Position numbers and translations under genes: made by a program. Source: Agarophyton chilense (taxonomy: Eukaryota; Rhodophyta; Florideophyceae; Gracilariales; Gracilariaceae). From it: a stretch of 64,000 nt of DNA. Numbering within the stretch: position 1 is the first letter of the stretch; each line of letters starts with the position of its first letter. The DNA lies in NCBI GenBank assembly GCA_030374765.1, contig JARGXX010000117.1, positions 930,001-994,000 of the forward strand, written 5' to 3'. Positions 39,745 through 50,462 of the stretch are shown piece by piece. The notes under the pieces were generated by a model, which saw only the letters and a program-made list of their open reading frames with translations, made no database searches and had not been told where the DNA came from.

Positions 39745-39966
39745 ATGCGCTATACCGTTCTTTGGTTAGGCTACACACCTGACGAAGACACTTGGCAAGA
39801 GCCTCAAACCATTCCGGATAATTCTATCGCCCGCTATTGGCGCAAAATCGGCAACATGGAGCGCAGCCTTCAGGAGGCGTCAACGATTGGCCCGAATACT
39901 CCCAAAACGTCTCCCGACACGACGGTTCGCCGTAGCTCCCGCACAAGGGAACAAATTAAGTCTTAA
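39745..39966 (+). pseudogene. chromodomain remnant of Gypsy A
   Basis: RYTVLWLGYTPDEDTWQEP followed by an IP and a helix matches the last half of a chromodomain (usually YLVKWKGYxxxEDTWEPxxNL). Chromodomains at the end of integrase steer Ty3 chromoviruses toward heterochromatin. The N-terminal strand is separated from it by a stop. Confidence 0.7.
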
Positions 39967-40830
39967 GGCGACACATGAGGAAGACCGGAGACGCTCTCAA
40001 GGTTGAATGACGTCCCGGGTCACGCATGTCTGAGAAACAGGAGCGGCATTCGGAAAGCACAATCATTACTTTGTTTGAATAACTGACAGGGGCCTAACAG
40101 CCCTCAGCACGACCTCAAAGTTCGCGGAAGCGCTCTGAAAACCAACAGAACTCGCTGGGGCGGCGCAGTAAAAACTCTGTCGTCTTCATTGAAACCTGCA
40201 GCGGGGAAACCGGGACTAGAGTCACCTGAGAAGCCTACCGTACCAATGGGACCGGCTCCAGCGATCCGAGCACGCTAATACGGCCGAGATTCACCTGAGG
40301 AACTGTTGTCACCATCGGAAGCCTCCCAGTCGCCCAAATGTCGACCATGCCGCGCATCCAAGTCGGCAGTAACCCTCTGGGACATCACTTGGGCACTCTG
40401 TTGCACGATCTTGACCATAGCGGTCTTCCCATCCTGAATCTGTTGGACGACTACGCGCCCAGAAGAAAGCTTCCCTTAGGACTGCCGCAATGTCCATCGA
40501 GTCCGTAATACCAACTGTACGGCAGACACGACGGAGATTTAAAGCGGCAGCCGTGACCGAAGCAGAAAACTGTGGCAACGAAGAGGACGGAGCGATGTCG
40601 ACGCCCACAATGAACGTTTGAGCCAGCGCATCACCCACAGGACTTTTGGCTTTGACAGTAACCTCGCCAGGAGGGATGTCCACTTGGGCGACGGGCAGCT
40701 CATATTAGAGTTCAGCCTCAGGAGCAGTCCTCGAAGGAGATGAATGAGGGGAAGCGGGCGGCAACAAACCTGCGGACTCGACGGGAGGGTTTCCGGCCTC
40801 CACTGATAGAACGAACCCAACCGTCTCACC
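39967..40830. other. unassigned stretch with a minus-strand reading frame at 40309-40683
   Basis: After the Gypsy A chromodomain there is no recognisable LTR. On the minus strand 40309-40683 encodes 124 residues (for example VRRVCRTVGITDSMDIA-like helices) with GC content above the surrounding repeats, and a second overlapping frame at 40539-40931. Neither is recognised. They could be fragments of a host gene or of another element. Confidence 0.35.
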
Positions 40831-40867
40831 ATGAGCAATGCCGAACTCGCCGTGTGCTTTCGGCTCT
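40831..40867 (+). repeat. 37-bp direct repeat, left copy
   Basis: Starts ATGAGCAATGCCGAACTCGC and ends TTTCGGCTCT. The second copy at 42398-42434 differs at only a few positions (CCAAACACGCC, GTGTTTTC). The pair flanks the decayed hydrolase gene at a distance of 1567 bp. Confidence 0.7.
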
Positions 40868-41207
40868 TTCTATTGATTCGTGGCTTTGTGAAGCGCAGAT
40901 TGAAATTCGCCCAGAACAGGTCCCCGCGCAAGTAAATGCCGTTTTCTTCGACATTTCGCCCACGTGGCGCCCCACCGCCACCGCCACCGCTGTCGCCACT
41001 GTCTCAACGCCAACCTTCTAGCCCGCGCCCGTCTTCCACCTGAGCGTAGTGTTTCGGCGACGTGCCCATCGCGCGCCGTCGAAATGTGCCACTACGATGG
41101 GTAAGCGAACAAAGCTGTTGTGACGACGACGGCAGCGGCGGCGGCGACAGGAGAAGAATGAGGAAAAGAAGGCGTGCCGTAAGTTCTTCTGTATATATTC
41201 ACGCGGC

Positions 41208-42330
41208 GAGAGTTTCGGTCGCTTTCGGTTTCAAACGCCCACCTACAGACGATTCAAGCGCAACTTGTACCCGCAGGCGCAGGTCGTGCGTAACGAGCGT
41301 CTTCAGCTGCACACGGAAAACTGAGGGGTTTTGTTGCAATTTGACGAGGAAGACGGTGCATCGTCTATTCTGCACGAGCTTTTGCATCCGTCGCCCGACA
41401 CTGTGTGCCAAGTACCTTCCGAATTCGACCCCAAACGAGTGCCATCGTGGCACGCGCCGCGCGCTTTGCCCGTCGCCGTCGTGCTGCACGGGCTCGAGTA
41501 TAATTCGTTCGGAATTGTCACGCGCCGCTTCGTTGCAGGGCTACAGTGCGACTCATTCAAGGTCGTCGCGTTGAATTTTTGCTTCTGCGCTGAGCATAAG
41601 GCCCCGCCAAATACGCTTCGCCTCCACCACACTAGCTTTTCAGAAGATGTCGAGATGCTCTTGCTTGCAGTTCGCCACGCTGCTTTCGATTGATTGCATT
41701 GACCAACGCAATTATATCCCTTCGGGTATTAGTTGGGAGCATACATCGACTCTCAGTTATTTAAAAACCACAAGCACCACGACACCACTCAATACGGTTT
41801 TTGGCTGCAGCAGCAGCAGCCTGCGTCCAGTTCGATGCATCCGCCTGTCAGAACAAGCTTCACAGGTGTTTTCGGGGCGCTCTGTACAGCTCTAGGCTTG
41901 TCGCAGCCATGACAGCAAAGTTTGAGAAAGCTCTTGAGAATGGTTTTAACCCATATCCCGTCGACCTAAAACAAGTGCTCTGCGTCAATCTTATAGAACT
42001 CATCGATGATCTCTCGATCTCGCCAGTGTTCGGTTCCTGCGATCGCTTCGGCTACTATTGTCAGGTATGTACCCTATCTCTTGTAAATTCTTGTCATCGC
42101 ACGTGCAATCCAATCCCTCACAACCCGGCTGACCATTTGTTGTTGCCTCCACCTCCCCGTCCTGCTTGAGCAGATAGAATCCCGCCACGCGCTCAAGCAC
42201 ATATCTGTCCTCACCCACATCATCAATGCTGTTGATGGTTTTTTCTTCGAACATCAATATAGCTCCAACCGTCCCACAAGAGAAGACACAGCGTCTGCAC
42301 CAGTTTTTTAAACGTTCTCGACCATTATCT
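41208..42330 (+). pseudogene. decayed YheT/EMB8-like alpha/beta hydrolase
   Basis: Fragments follow the YheT/ABHD1-3 order in three frames. Frame one (41208-41690) reads FQTPTYRRFKRN, VVRNERLQLHTEN, a TGA, LLQFDEED, then VAVVLHGLEYNSFG and FSEDVEMLLLAVRHA. A second frame gives SGISWEHTSTLSYL (equivalent to the nucleophile GxSxG elbow) with TTTPLNTVFG. A third (41801-42064) reads NKLHRCFRGALYSSRLV and ends at a GTATGT donor, with intron 42065-42173 ending CAG, then SRHALKHISVLTHIINAVDGFFF, near the expected 'VPTLxINAxDDPF' Asp loop. A CAG repeat sits at the frame change. It looks inactivated by frameshifts, though more introns could explain some breaks. Confidence 0.6.
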
Positions 42331-42397
42331 TCTTCTCCAAGTTGCTGGCTCCACTTCATTGAGATACCCTTTCTCGGCGCTCCCGAAATTTCTCTCA

Positions 42398-42434
42398 ATG
42401 AGCAATGCCAAACACGCCGTGTGTTTTCGGCTCT
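42398..42434 (+). repeat. 37-bp direct repeat, right copy
   Basis: Starts ATGAGCAATGCCAAACACGC and ends TTTTCGGCTCT; partner of 40831-40867. The two copies enclose the decayed hydrolase. Confidence 0.7.
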
Positions 42435-42697
42435 CCACGGCATTCCCTAGGAAATATTTCAACTCGAGGCTCTGCTCATCCCACGTAACCCCAGTGAAAC
42501 AAAGCGCGCGCGCGTGAAGGCCACTTTGATCCGCCATGACTGTCTCTCCGTTCTCATAGCTGCGGAGGGGCTCACGACGGGAACTCTGAGTAACTAGATT
42601 ATGCTGTAAGAGCTTCTCCACGCATAAAGGTACTCTGCTGAAGTGTGGAGTTGTATTGGCAAAGCACTATCAATGGGTTTCGTTCTTCATTTACATG

Positions 42698-44159
42698 TTA
42701 GTTATAAAGAATGCTTTCTCCGGTGCGGAATGCTTTCATTTGCGCGTCTTTGATGGCTCTCTCTGTTTTTTTGTCCATTGCGTTTGTCATAGAGTTTCGT
42801 GATGAATTCGTAATGTATGGAAAGGACTGCGATTTGGTACTTTTCCGTACTGGAGAAAATTTAGAGGCATTAAGAGGAAGAGAGTCAACTTCAGACTCGG
42901 TTTCGCGACATATTCGGGCTTTCTTTGCAATAAACTCAGTGAAATTCCGCTCTCGCTTTGTTGCCTTCACTGATGCATGATTTCGTGGTGTAGTAAACGG
43001 CATCAACTCATGAGTTCCTTTTCCATACCAATTGATTTGTTGATCTTTTGCATTGCTCTTCTCCCCTCCAGTGATATTGACTTCTTCGAGAAAAGCAGAG
43101 TTTGGAATTTCCAAATTAACAATCCTTTGAACTGGTTTTGCAAGAAGATCTTCGACTTTTTTAACGTTAGAGACCCGAATCCGGATGCCAACCGATGAAG
43201 TTTACCGTACAACGCTTTCCCCTTGGCCCATTTGACATAGATTCGTACTTCTTTCTCAGTCGCATTGTGAATGAAAGCATCGACATCTATTATCGATGTG
43301 CTTTGACCTTTCATAGCGTGTCGAATGTTCTCCTTCAGCTCCTTCACATCAAAAACTCCGCACTTCTTTCAAAGCTTGAATACACTATCGAAAAAAGCCC
43401 ATTTCCGCTTGACTTTCAGTAAGGATTAAAGAATGTTTTGATCTCAATGTATTCATCAAGAATTTTTTTAGGTTGAGGTAGAATGATTATGTCTTCAATG
43501 TACGAAAACACACATTTCATTATGTGCCTGCATAGAACACCCATAGACTCCATCTTCTTACAGTCACATGCGGCTACCAGCGGGCTCTCTCTCCCTTCAT
43601 CTTCAACGGTTTCTTTAAGGGCGTAGAGCACTTTCAAATGCGTAGATGTTCTGAGAGATTTAGGGGTTTCCAGCTTACCAATAAGATGAACACTACAAGA
43701 GAGTTCGAAACGAGCAATAGACCGAATTTATGGACCCGTCGTTCAATTGAAGTTCAGGCCAGTGCATATTGTTCAATTTGTACAGGTAGGCGATTTGGAC
43801 ACCGTACTGTTTTGACGCATCTGTGAAAGTCTCCTTAGAATTTGTTAAAACGTAGCTGGTATCCTCTGATATAATCTCATCGAGAAGTTCGGGAAGAATT
43901 GGAAAGCGGCAATCGCGAATAGAACGATAACGTGAGCTCAGTTCCGTCATCGAACGTATTCTAGACTCATTCCGGGCCTGTGTTCGTTTTCTTGTTATCA
44001 TCTTTAGATGCTTTGGAATGATACTGAATGGGACTTTTTGGCCAGAACAAACGCCCGATAACCGGAATTTGACGCCTTTGTGTATCCGGTTCCTTGAAAA
44101 AGGAACAAGTTCGGGACGGCAATACTTCGGAAACAAGCCACAAGACGTTGTGGTCTAAT

Positions 44160-44194
<35 letters not shown>

Positions 44195-45146
44195 GTATAC
44201 CAAACTGGAAGTTTATTTGTGAACCCTCTAAAGTACTTTTATACGAATTCAGCACACCGGTCCGTGAAGATAAGTAGCGCTTTGGACCTTCTCAACTTCA
44301 ACAAATCTTTGGAAATATCGACGCACTAAGTACCTCTTCCATGTGTTCACATCAGGCGACTACAGTTTCTAGTTGGTTCTGGGGAACATGCCACTCACCC
44401 AATACAATAAAGAACTTCTCGAAGATGTTTTGGTCGCGGCGATACAGGCAGCGCTTTGGTCCATTCATATTAGTGCAGGACACTTAGGTATCATTTCATT
44501 AAATGCATTAGAATATCTACAACGTCAGCATCTGTCTCGCCGCTGATGAACCCCATAAAGAAATATAAAGTGAAACCGTCATTTGCCCTCCCGTTGATCG
44601 TGAAATATGGAAACCCATAGAGATTTGCGACAAATTTACAATCCGAAGAGATGTCAGGCACAAAACCGAATGCTTTATAGTCGTCGACTCATTCCTTACT
44701 CGACGAACAGGCGGCCGTCATTCTACCTTCCGAGTCACAACTAAAGAAAAAGTTATTATAGAGGTCTTCTTTATGTAATTGGACCAATTTCTCGAAAAAC
44801 TTTGAGCATTTCAAGTACTTTTGATTGCTTGCGTAGCGTTCAATTCCAATCATCTGCCGGAGTAATCTTAGCGTAATCAATATATTCTACTTGTCTTCCA
44901 GATATCTTACGGTATCCAGAAGTGACATGTGCAGAGAGTATGTCATACAAAGCGCCTCTTTACGCATCTTGGGTGGTAACGTCTGATCACGGCTTTGTTT
45001 GTAGAAGGTAAGTGATAGTACTTGGCTTTTCGGAAGTCAGCAACGTACGACCTCCCCTCTACTTCCTTCTCTGGCGTCAATACTTTGATTTTCAGAGAGA
45101 ATCCACAGATATTATTTTGACATACATTGTGCATTTGGATATACAT
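42698..45146 (-). pseudogene. decayed MULE/FAR1-type transposase
   Basis: On the minus strand, successive broken frames run from about 45146 to 42698. At about 44560-44640 the block YGFPYFTINGRANDGFTLYF followed by ETDADVV resembles the MULE DDE core, where FGDVVxFDATYKTN and 'N..g.pL....G' appear in the family. At 43517-43572 CDCKKMESMGVLCRHIMKC is a SWIM-type zinc finger (CxC...CxH) that ends MULE and FAR1 transposases. Downstream frames (43003-43347, 42698-43114) carry Lys-rich C-terminal sequence. No single ORF is long enough to be functional and terminal inverted repeats were not located. Limits are approximate. Confidence 0.6.
44158..44200. repeat. AT/GTAT microsatellite
   Basis: A run of about twelve AT dinucleotides followed by four GTAT tetramers, inside the decayed MULE region. 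It is low-complexity and shows as poly-Ile/Tyr in antisense frames. Confidence 0.9.
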
Positions 45147-47083
45147 TTCAGAAAGACACGGTTATCACCTACAACTCCATAGTCCCGCTGAATATCTTGC
45201 CTACAAAGATAGAAGTCCTACATCGTACATTGTACCCCATGCTTTTTGTAATGTACCGCACTTCTCGGGCTACATCACGACCTGGAGCATTAACCGGAAG
45301 GCTTCTGAAGCAAGAGATGATAGCTGCCTTGAAACAGTCGTCCACTTGCATCTTGTCTTCTGCAACGTCTCCATTTCTTTCAGAATCGTTAGAATCTTAG
45401 TCCTGAGCAGGAGACTTCTCGCTCCCAGTTTCTCCTCTAGTACCGTCTTTTGGTAGAACCACCCTAGTTCTTTCCATGCCCGAGACATGTAAGAGCTCCA
45501 AGGGCACATCATCGTTCTCATAGAGGTAAAGAAAACGCTGAACGAGATCTGAGTCAACAATACCCCCAGGCTTTGAATGTTTTTCCGTCTCCTCCTTGTT
45601 GAAATCAATTCTCGGTAAAGCTGAATTAAAGGTATCACGTTCCAAAGAGTTGATTTGTAACACAGGGGCCTTCACCGTCTTGGATATATCTTGTTAGTTC
45701 TCAGACCGCGCTTTCGTAAATAAGCCGTTGTCGATATCAGCGCAGTTGACTTCACTGACGTCAAACCCCATGCCATGAACGACTTCATCGACCTTGTATT
45801 CAGAGCCAAAACGAACTACCACATCTTGTACTGCACGGGGTAATAATCTTGGAGGCTTTTGTAGAATACATTTCATAGTCTTCATTCTACATGAATTTGC
45901 GCTTGGACCATGTCAGTCGGCCTAAATGTTTCATGTCTTACAATAAAACAATCATTAAAGACATACACTGCGTCTTCAGTGTGTTTTTGTATTTTAAAGC
46001 CCACTGTATTTTCGTGGAAGCACTTTTGGCCAAGGGAATCCCAATAATACAATTTCTTTCACCATTTCTTGTGTTTCCAAGTCTGAAACATGCTGTTCTT
46101 CATATTCCTCAGAGCCTCTTATCTATGGATCAAATTGATCTCGAGGAACTCAGTGGCATGGTTTGAATGTTTGAGATTAACAACTACAGTCCATTTTGAT
46201 GTACTACTCTTTAAAGAAACCACGACAGTAGAACTGCATATATGGTTCCTGTGCTGAAAACTGTTAAATCTTGCGTTGATGAGGCAATCACCTTTTTTCG
46301 CTCTCTTCACGACACACCTGAAGTATTGAAGATAATAAATAAATTCTTTTGTGCGCGCTGTAGAAGAGAGGAGCTCTAAAATATCGACGACCTAGCGTGG
46401 CTCATCTTTAAGAATAGACACAAAATTTTCATCTAGATTGCTTTCCACACGCTCTAATTTACAAGACTTTCGCTTAGAAAACACATCTTCCAAAAACTCA
46501 CAAAGAATCGATCGCACAACACTGTAGTTATCTTCGAACTTTTTTTTGCGTTTTGACTTTCGAGGAGGAAAAGAAAGCGTTTTTGCTTTCAAGTAACATT
46601 CTTTTGCCTGTACTTGCTAACGCACCTTACGTCGACGAAATATACCCAGAAACCGCAATGAAAAGCTGTCGAAATCTGCTTTATCTCCGTCATCCTTGGA
46701 GTCCAATTTTCATTTCATCTCAGCGTTTGGACAAACCCTCTCACAGTCGAGAACCTCGCGTATTGTTTCTTTTTTTGATAGATTCTGGCAAGATCTCCGT
46801 GGCGTCTGACACATTTGCAGGACTACACATTAATTTCTCCAAAACTGGTCTCTCTTTAACCTCAGAACTCGTGGTAATGACAGTCTTCAATCCACTCAGA
46901 ACACTTTTCCGAATCTCGAATTTAAATTCTGACCTTTTCAAAACCCGGCGGCGCGATTGCTTTAGTCGAGAAAGACAATCACCACAAAGTTGGAAGTCCT
47001 CTTCTCGACGTTAAAGGCGATGTTCAGACAGCATAGTTTCAGATACACTGTTTGTATGGAAGTGCGAGTCTGATTCGATATCC
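45147..47083. other. AT-rich debris, probably 5' part of the MULE
   Basis: Several minus-strand frames of 60-120 codons (45169-45885) with phrases such as DFNKEETEKHS and ENDDVPLELL look like a broken N-terminal region of the MULE-like transposase, but I cannot anchor them to a motif. From 45886 to 47083 short frames occur on both strands without recognisable content. Confidence 0.35.
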
Positions 47084-48460
47084 ATGATCGACGTAGGCTT
47101 CCTCAGTTACATTCCGGTTGAGAAGTTCACCTCTTCGATAAAATACATAGACTCTACTTTGTACTGTCTATCGGCTGTGACCCTTGAAAAGTCACCCTGG
47201 TCTGATGTCAAGGCCACTGTGGATAAAGTCCACAAACATGTCTGCGGACATGCATGTTTCAGTGACTTCAAGCTGCTGTTGCAACGCAATACTCTATGGA
47301 AACATACGGTTGCAAGGTATGTTGCGGACACCGTGGCTAGCTGCACAGCCTGTCGATCAACTGCAGTTCCTCCACCAACTCGGAAAGTGTCGATATGCAC
47401 TCTCTCGAAGTCATTCAATGACGTAGTGTGCATCGATCAATTGTTCCTAGATCAACTGTGTCTCTTGCACATTATGGATCTGGTGTCGAGATACTCCACA
47501 GCCTACGTTGTGTCAACAACTGCTCTTCAAGAAGCGGTCATAGCATTTGAAGGAAGTTGGGTGTCGGCTTTCTGGTACCCCTATGCCATACGTGGCGACA
47601 AAGCCCTCATGTTAGGCGCATTTCGAAATTATTGTGACTCGCTCGGAATACCCCTGCACCCAGTTGAAACCCGCCGCCTTGCTAAAAACGCAATAGAATC
47701 TAAACACACGATCATAAAGAGCGTGTTTCTCCGCCTCAAGGCAGAGGCGGGCGACAATTTTGATACTATTCTATCGACCTACAAATGTGTGACCATCTCC
47801 AACGATCTCTACGGTAAGGACCAACTCTCGGCATTCAAATTGGCAAAAGGGTTCACGAAACCTGTGAAAATTAAGCCAATTGACACCTCCATTCCTGCTG
47901 AAACAATTGAAGCAAGAGACCAGTTCATTGCTCGAAGAAAGTTAGCACGGATTCTCAGTTCAAAGTCGATCATCGAAGTACCCATATCGACTGGAGACAC
48001 TGTAGAGGTTTTCATCAAGAAGGACAAGGAGAAAAGGGGTTATTGGTCCACCCCGAAGACAGTGACATCTGTCGACACACTGGCACGCTCCATCACGGTG
48101 CCAGGTAAAAACGGCAGAGAGATGACAGCTGCTTTTCAAGACACTCGGTTGTCGCTTCCAGATACTAACTTCTCAAAGCTCGTACAAGATGGCCTGGAGG
48201 CCATCAGCAAGGCGAATGACATTGAGCCAGTACTACCAATCATCAATGAGACCGAGCACAGCCGAGATGATGCTGACTCTCATGGCTTGGATGCCAACTT
48301 TGATGGTGATGACTATGGGAACAATGCCAACGTTGGAGATAGAGTCGAGGTCTTCTGGCCTCTTGACAACACCTGTTACCCGAGGACTGTACACTCTGAA
48401 GCTACGGAAGGGCATGTCAATCTATATTACGACGATGGTGAATTGAAGTGCTGGATATGA
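47084..48460 (+). CDS. Copia E pol part 1: integrase
   Basis: 458 residues open, no true start expected because pol is translated as one polyprotein. A pre-integrase zinc-like region (HKHVCGHACF, CTACRSTA) is followed by the core with acidic residues in CIDQLF, then IRGDKALM and a Glu in ETRRLAKNAIESKH, in the order D, D, E. The tail has a beta-rich 'TGDTVEVF' element and ends LYYDDGELKCW. The reading is then lost: the last codon before TGA should continue into DMTKQ, so one base (a G in a GG run near 48455) has been deleted. Confidence 0.7.
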   Translation: MIDVGFLSYIPVEKFTSSIKYIDSTLYCLSAVTLEKSPWSDVKATVDKVHKHVCGHACFSDFKLLLQRNTLWKHTVARYVADTVASCTACRSTAVPPPTRKVSICTLSKSFNDVVCIDQLFLDQLCLLHIMDLVSRYSTAYVVSTTALQEAVIAFEGSWVSAFWYPYAIRGDKALMLGAFRNYCDSLGIPLHPVETRRLAKNAIESKHTIIKSVFLRLKAEAGDNFDTILSTYKCVTISNDLYGKDQLSAFKLAKGFTKPVKIKPIDTSIPAETIEARDQFIARRKLARILSSKSIIEVPISTGDTVEVFIKKDKEKRGYWSTPKTVTSVDTLARSITVPGKNGREMTAAFQDTRLSLPDTNFSKLVQDGLEAISKANDIEPVLPIINETEHSRDDADSHGLDANFDGDDYGNNANVGDRVEVFWPLDNTCYPRTVHSEATEGHVNLYYDDGELKCWI

Positions 48461-49434
48461 CAAAACAATTTTTGAACTACACTGATAGCTTGCCTGCCAG
48501 CTCAAGCCAAGTGGCTGTGCCACTGGAAGTGGAAAGCAAAAAAGACAAAGTCCTAAAATCAATGCTTGATCACTTCGGAAACAAGCCTTTCCTTCAGCAT
48601 CAGGCGCAAGGGTTGGATCAGTATCCAATGCACAATGCGTACACCAAAGAAGAAGACAGCTTCCTCAAAACTGCTAAGCCAGTGTTTCGCCGGCTCGTTC
48701 CGCCCGGCTCCAACATAATAAGTAGTCATACCCTATATAAGATCAAACATAATGATGACGGGTCCCTGAAACTTAAAGCACGTATCGCACCGCATGGCAA
48801 TGAGGATGACATGAAAGATGAGCTTAGCAAAGACTGTGCAACTTGTCCTCCTACCGGTCTGCGCATCCTGGAATCGATAGCGTCGCTTCATGCCTGGACG
48901 CTACACAAGTCCGAGGTAACAGCTGCTTTTCTACAAACGGGAGAGACACAGGGGGATGTAAACGTAATGCCACCCAAAGAAAGTAGAATGAAGTCTACTC
49001 ATGTTTGGCTACTCTTGGCTGCTGCCTATGGATTGGTGAATGCCAACGCGAATTGGCAGAATGCGTCTGACACCGTGATGCGACAAATTGGCCTCTCACA
49101 GTCTGCATACATACCGCAGCTCTTCTACCAGAAAGAGAATGGAAGAACGGTTCTGATAGTAGCCAAAATCGTAGATGATCTCAAGGTGACTGGCGAAGGA
49201 GACCGTGCGAAAAGGTTCCTAGAAGACTTCAATGATAAGTTTAAGTTTGGCGTCATCAACAATGGCCCAGGAAAACTACGGTTCTTTGGAATTAACACCA
49301 TCCAAAACAGTGACTTTACCATCGATACAAACGTCGAAGACAAGCTTGGAGGTGTCATGGAATATCCCATCTCGCGTCCGCGACGAAACGAGTCCGCAGC
49401 AAGCCTCAACAAGATTGAGAAGTCTAAAGGTCAA
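48448..49434 (+). CDS. Copia E pol part 2: reverse transcriptase (truncated)
   Basis: The RVT_2-type RT is recognised from FRRLVPPGSNIISSHTLYK, KLKARIAPHGNED, LHAWTLHKSEVTAAFLQTG (with the HxxDV-like block) and YQKENGRTVLIVAKIVDDLKV, the catalytic IVDD. The frame then runs LRFFGINTIQ and stops making sense at about 49430, where the LTR of Gypsy B begins and the rest of RT and RNase H is missing. The usual right half is not found beyond the right LTR at 60549. Confidence 0.8.
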
Positions 49435-50312
49435 TGCCCTTCAAGGGGGTTTCTTCGCAGGACTTAGAGAGTTCGCTCGCTTGAGGACTAGCTTGGGCTA
49501 TGACAAGCTATACCGCTACTGCGTGCTGACGGCCGGTTAGGACCGGAAGTGCACACTGGTGGAACACGTGGACTGCACGGATGCCGACGCTCGAGTGCGA
49601 GGCGTGCCACACGTGGCCCGGATTCTACCTAATGATTAGTATTATTTAGTATTATTTAGTATTTATTTGGCTACGCTATCGCTATTTAGTGTCTATTTTT
49701 CGCGGGCGCGCCCACTGCCAGGGGCCGCGCGCCACGCTACTTAGGAGGTTGAGCACTGCTCCCCAGTAAACACCCTCTTGGGAGATACCAAGGAGGGAGT
49801 CTTGGCTCTGAACTTTTCGCCTTCGGCGCGTCTTCACCGCATAATGCGTGAGCGCCCGTGGCACGTTAGTTCATCCACCCCTTTGTCGACCAGAGTGCTA
49901 CCACCACCGTGCGTTCATATTTAATCGCCGACACTTGTCGTAGTCTCGCCTCTGTATAGGGTTTCGCCCCCGTTTTCTTCTTGTTCTCCTTTTTGGCTCT
50001 CGTGAGTGGCCACCTCACTCACCTCGCTCGTCCACCTCATACGAGTGTTTCCTCGGTCCTTTTCCGACAATCGCCGTGGTACCGCTCCGCCTAGTGTTGG
50101 TCACACCCCGAACTGTGCCGTGTTCACCTAAACACTCTAGGTATATCCCGCCGGATTGGCCTAGTTCTTACACCCGACTTCGTCGTGCCTATCCAGAGTG
50201 GCTCTGTTTCTGTGCTCCGCTGGGACGCGTCTCCTCCGCCTGAGGCGTGTCTCTCAAGAAAGGAAGATCCCGAACATCTTCGTGGTGTCTCCGCTCCAAG
50301 CATTGTCCTACA
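49435..50312 (+). repeat. 5' LTR of Gypsy B
   Basis: 878 bp starting TGCCCTTCAAGGGGGTTTC and ending GCATTGTCCTACA. Same family as the inverted LTR at 32816-33681. Contains a block of AGTATTATTTAGT units and a CATATTTAAT sequence at about 49917, a possible TATA-like element for element transcription. Confidence 0.93.
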
Positions 50313-50315
50313 AAC

Positions 50316-50335
50316 TGGTCTCCCGACTTAGAAGT
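50316..50335 (+). other. candidate primer-binding site of Gypsy B
   Basis: Three bases after the LTR end the sequence TGGTCTCCCGACTTAGAAG begins with the TGG expected for a tRNA primer site. The matching tRNA could not be named from the sequence alone. Confidence 0.3.
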
Positions 50336-50462
50336 TTGAGTCGGGCACACTCAGTCACGATTAATCGGAAAGAGGACTCACAGATTGAGGTTGATCTCAG
50401 TTGCCCTCTTTGAGGAAGTTTCTTTGCCCCACTAGCCGATCGGGTTTGGATATTCACGTGTA

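Larger units (their letters stand above)
33682..39966 (+). mobile_element. decayed chromodomain-containing Gypsy (Ty3) element A
   Basis: The internal region of a Ty3-type element in order gag, protease, RT, RNase H, integrase, chromodomain, all on the plus strand and broken by several stops and frame changes. No LTR pair of its own was recognised: the left side is cut by an inverted LTR of another family and the right side ends after the chromodomain without a clear LTR. Gag resembles that of element B (both contain a TNxLFxKxLxY block), so the two belong to related lineages, A being the more decayed copy. Confidence 0.85.
47084..49434 (+). mobile_element. Copia-type (GalEa-like) element E, truncated by Gypsy B
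   Basis: Two overlapping plus-strand frames carry integrase and reverse transcriptase in the Copia order (integrase before RT). Frame 1 (47084-48460) and frame 2 (48448-49467, whose last codons already lie in the adjacent LTR) overlap at the end of integrase; a single lost base explains it. No LTR of E is visible. Gypsy B starts directly in its RT/RNase H region at 49435. Confidence 0.85.

Noticed and set aside
44158-44200. Repeat that could be mistaken for a CRISPR or regulatory array
   Set aside because: Simple AT/GTAT microsatellite without spacers.
48436-48460. Programmed frameshift between the two Copia E frames
   Set aside because: No slippery heptamer in the overlap; a one-base loss in a G run explains the frame change better.
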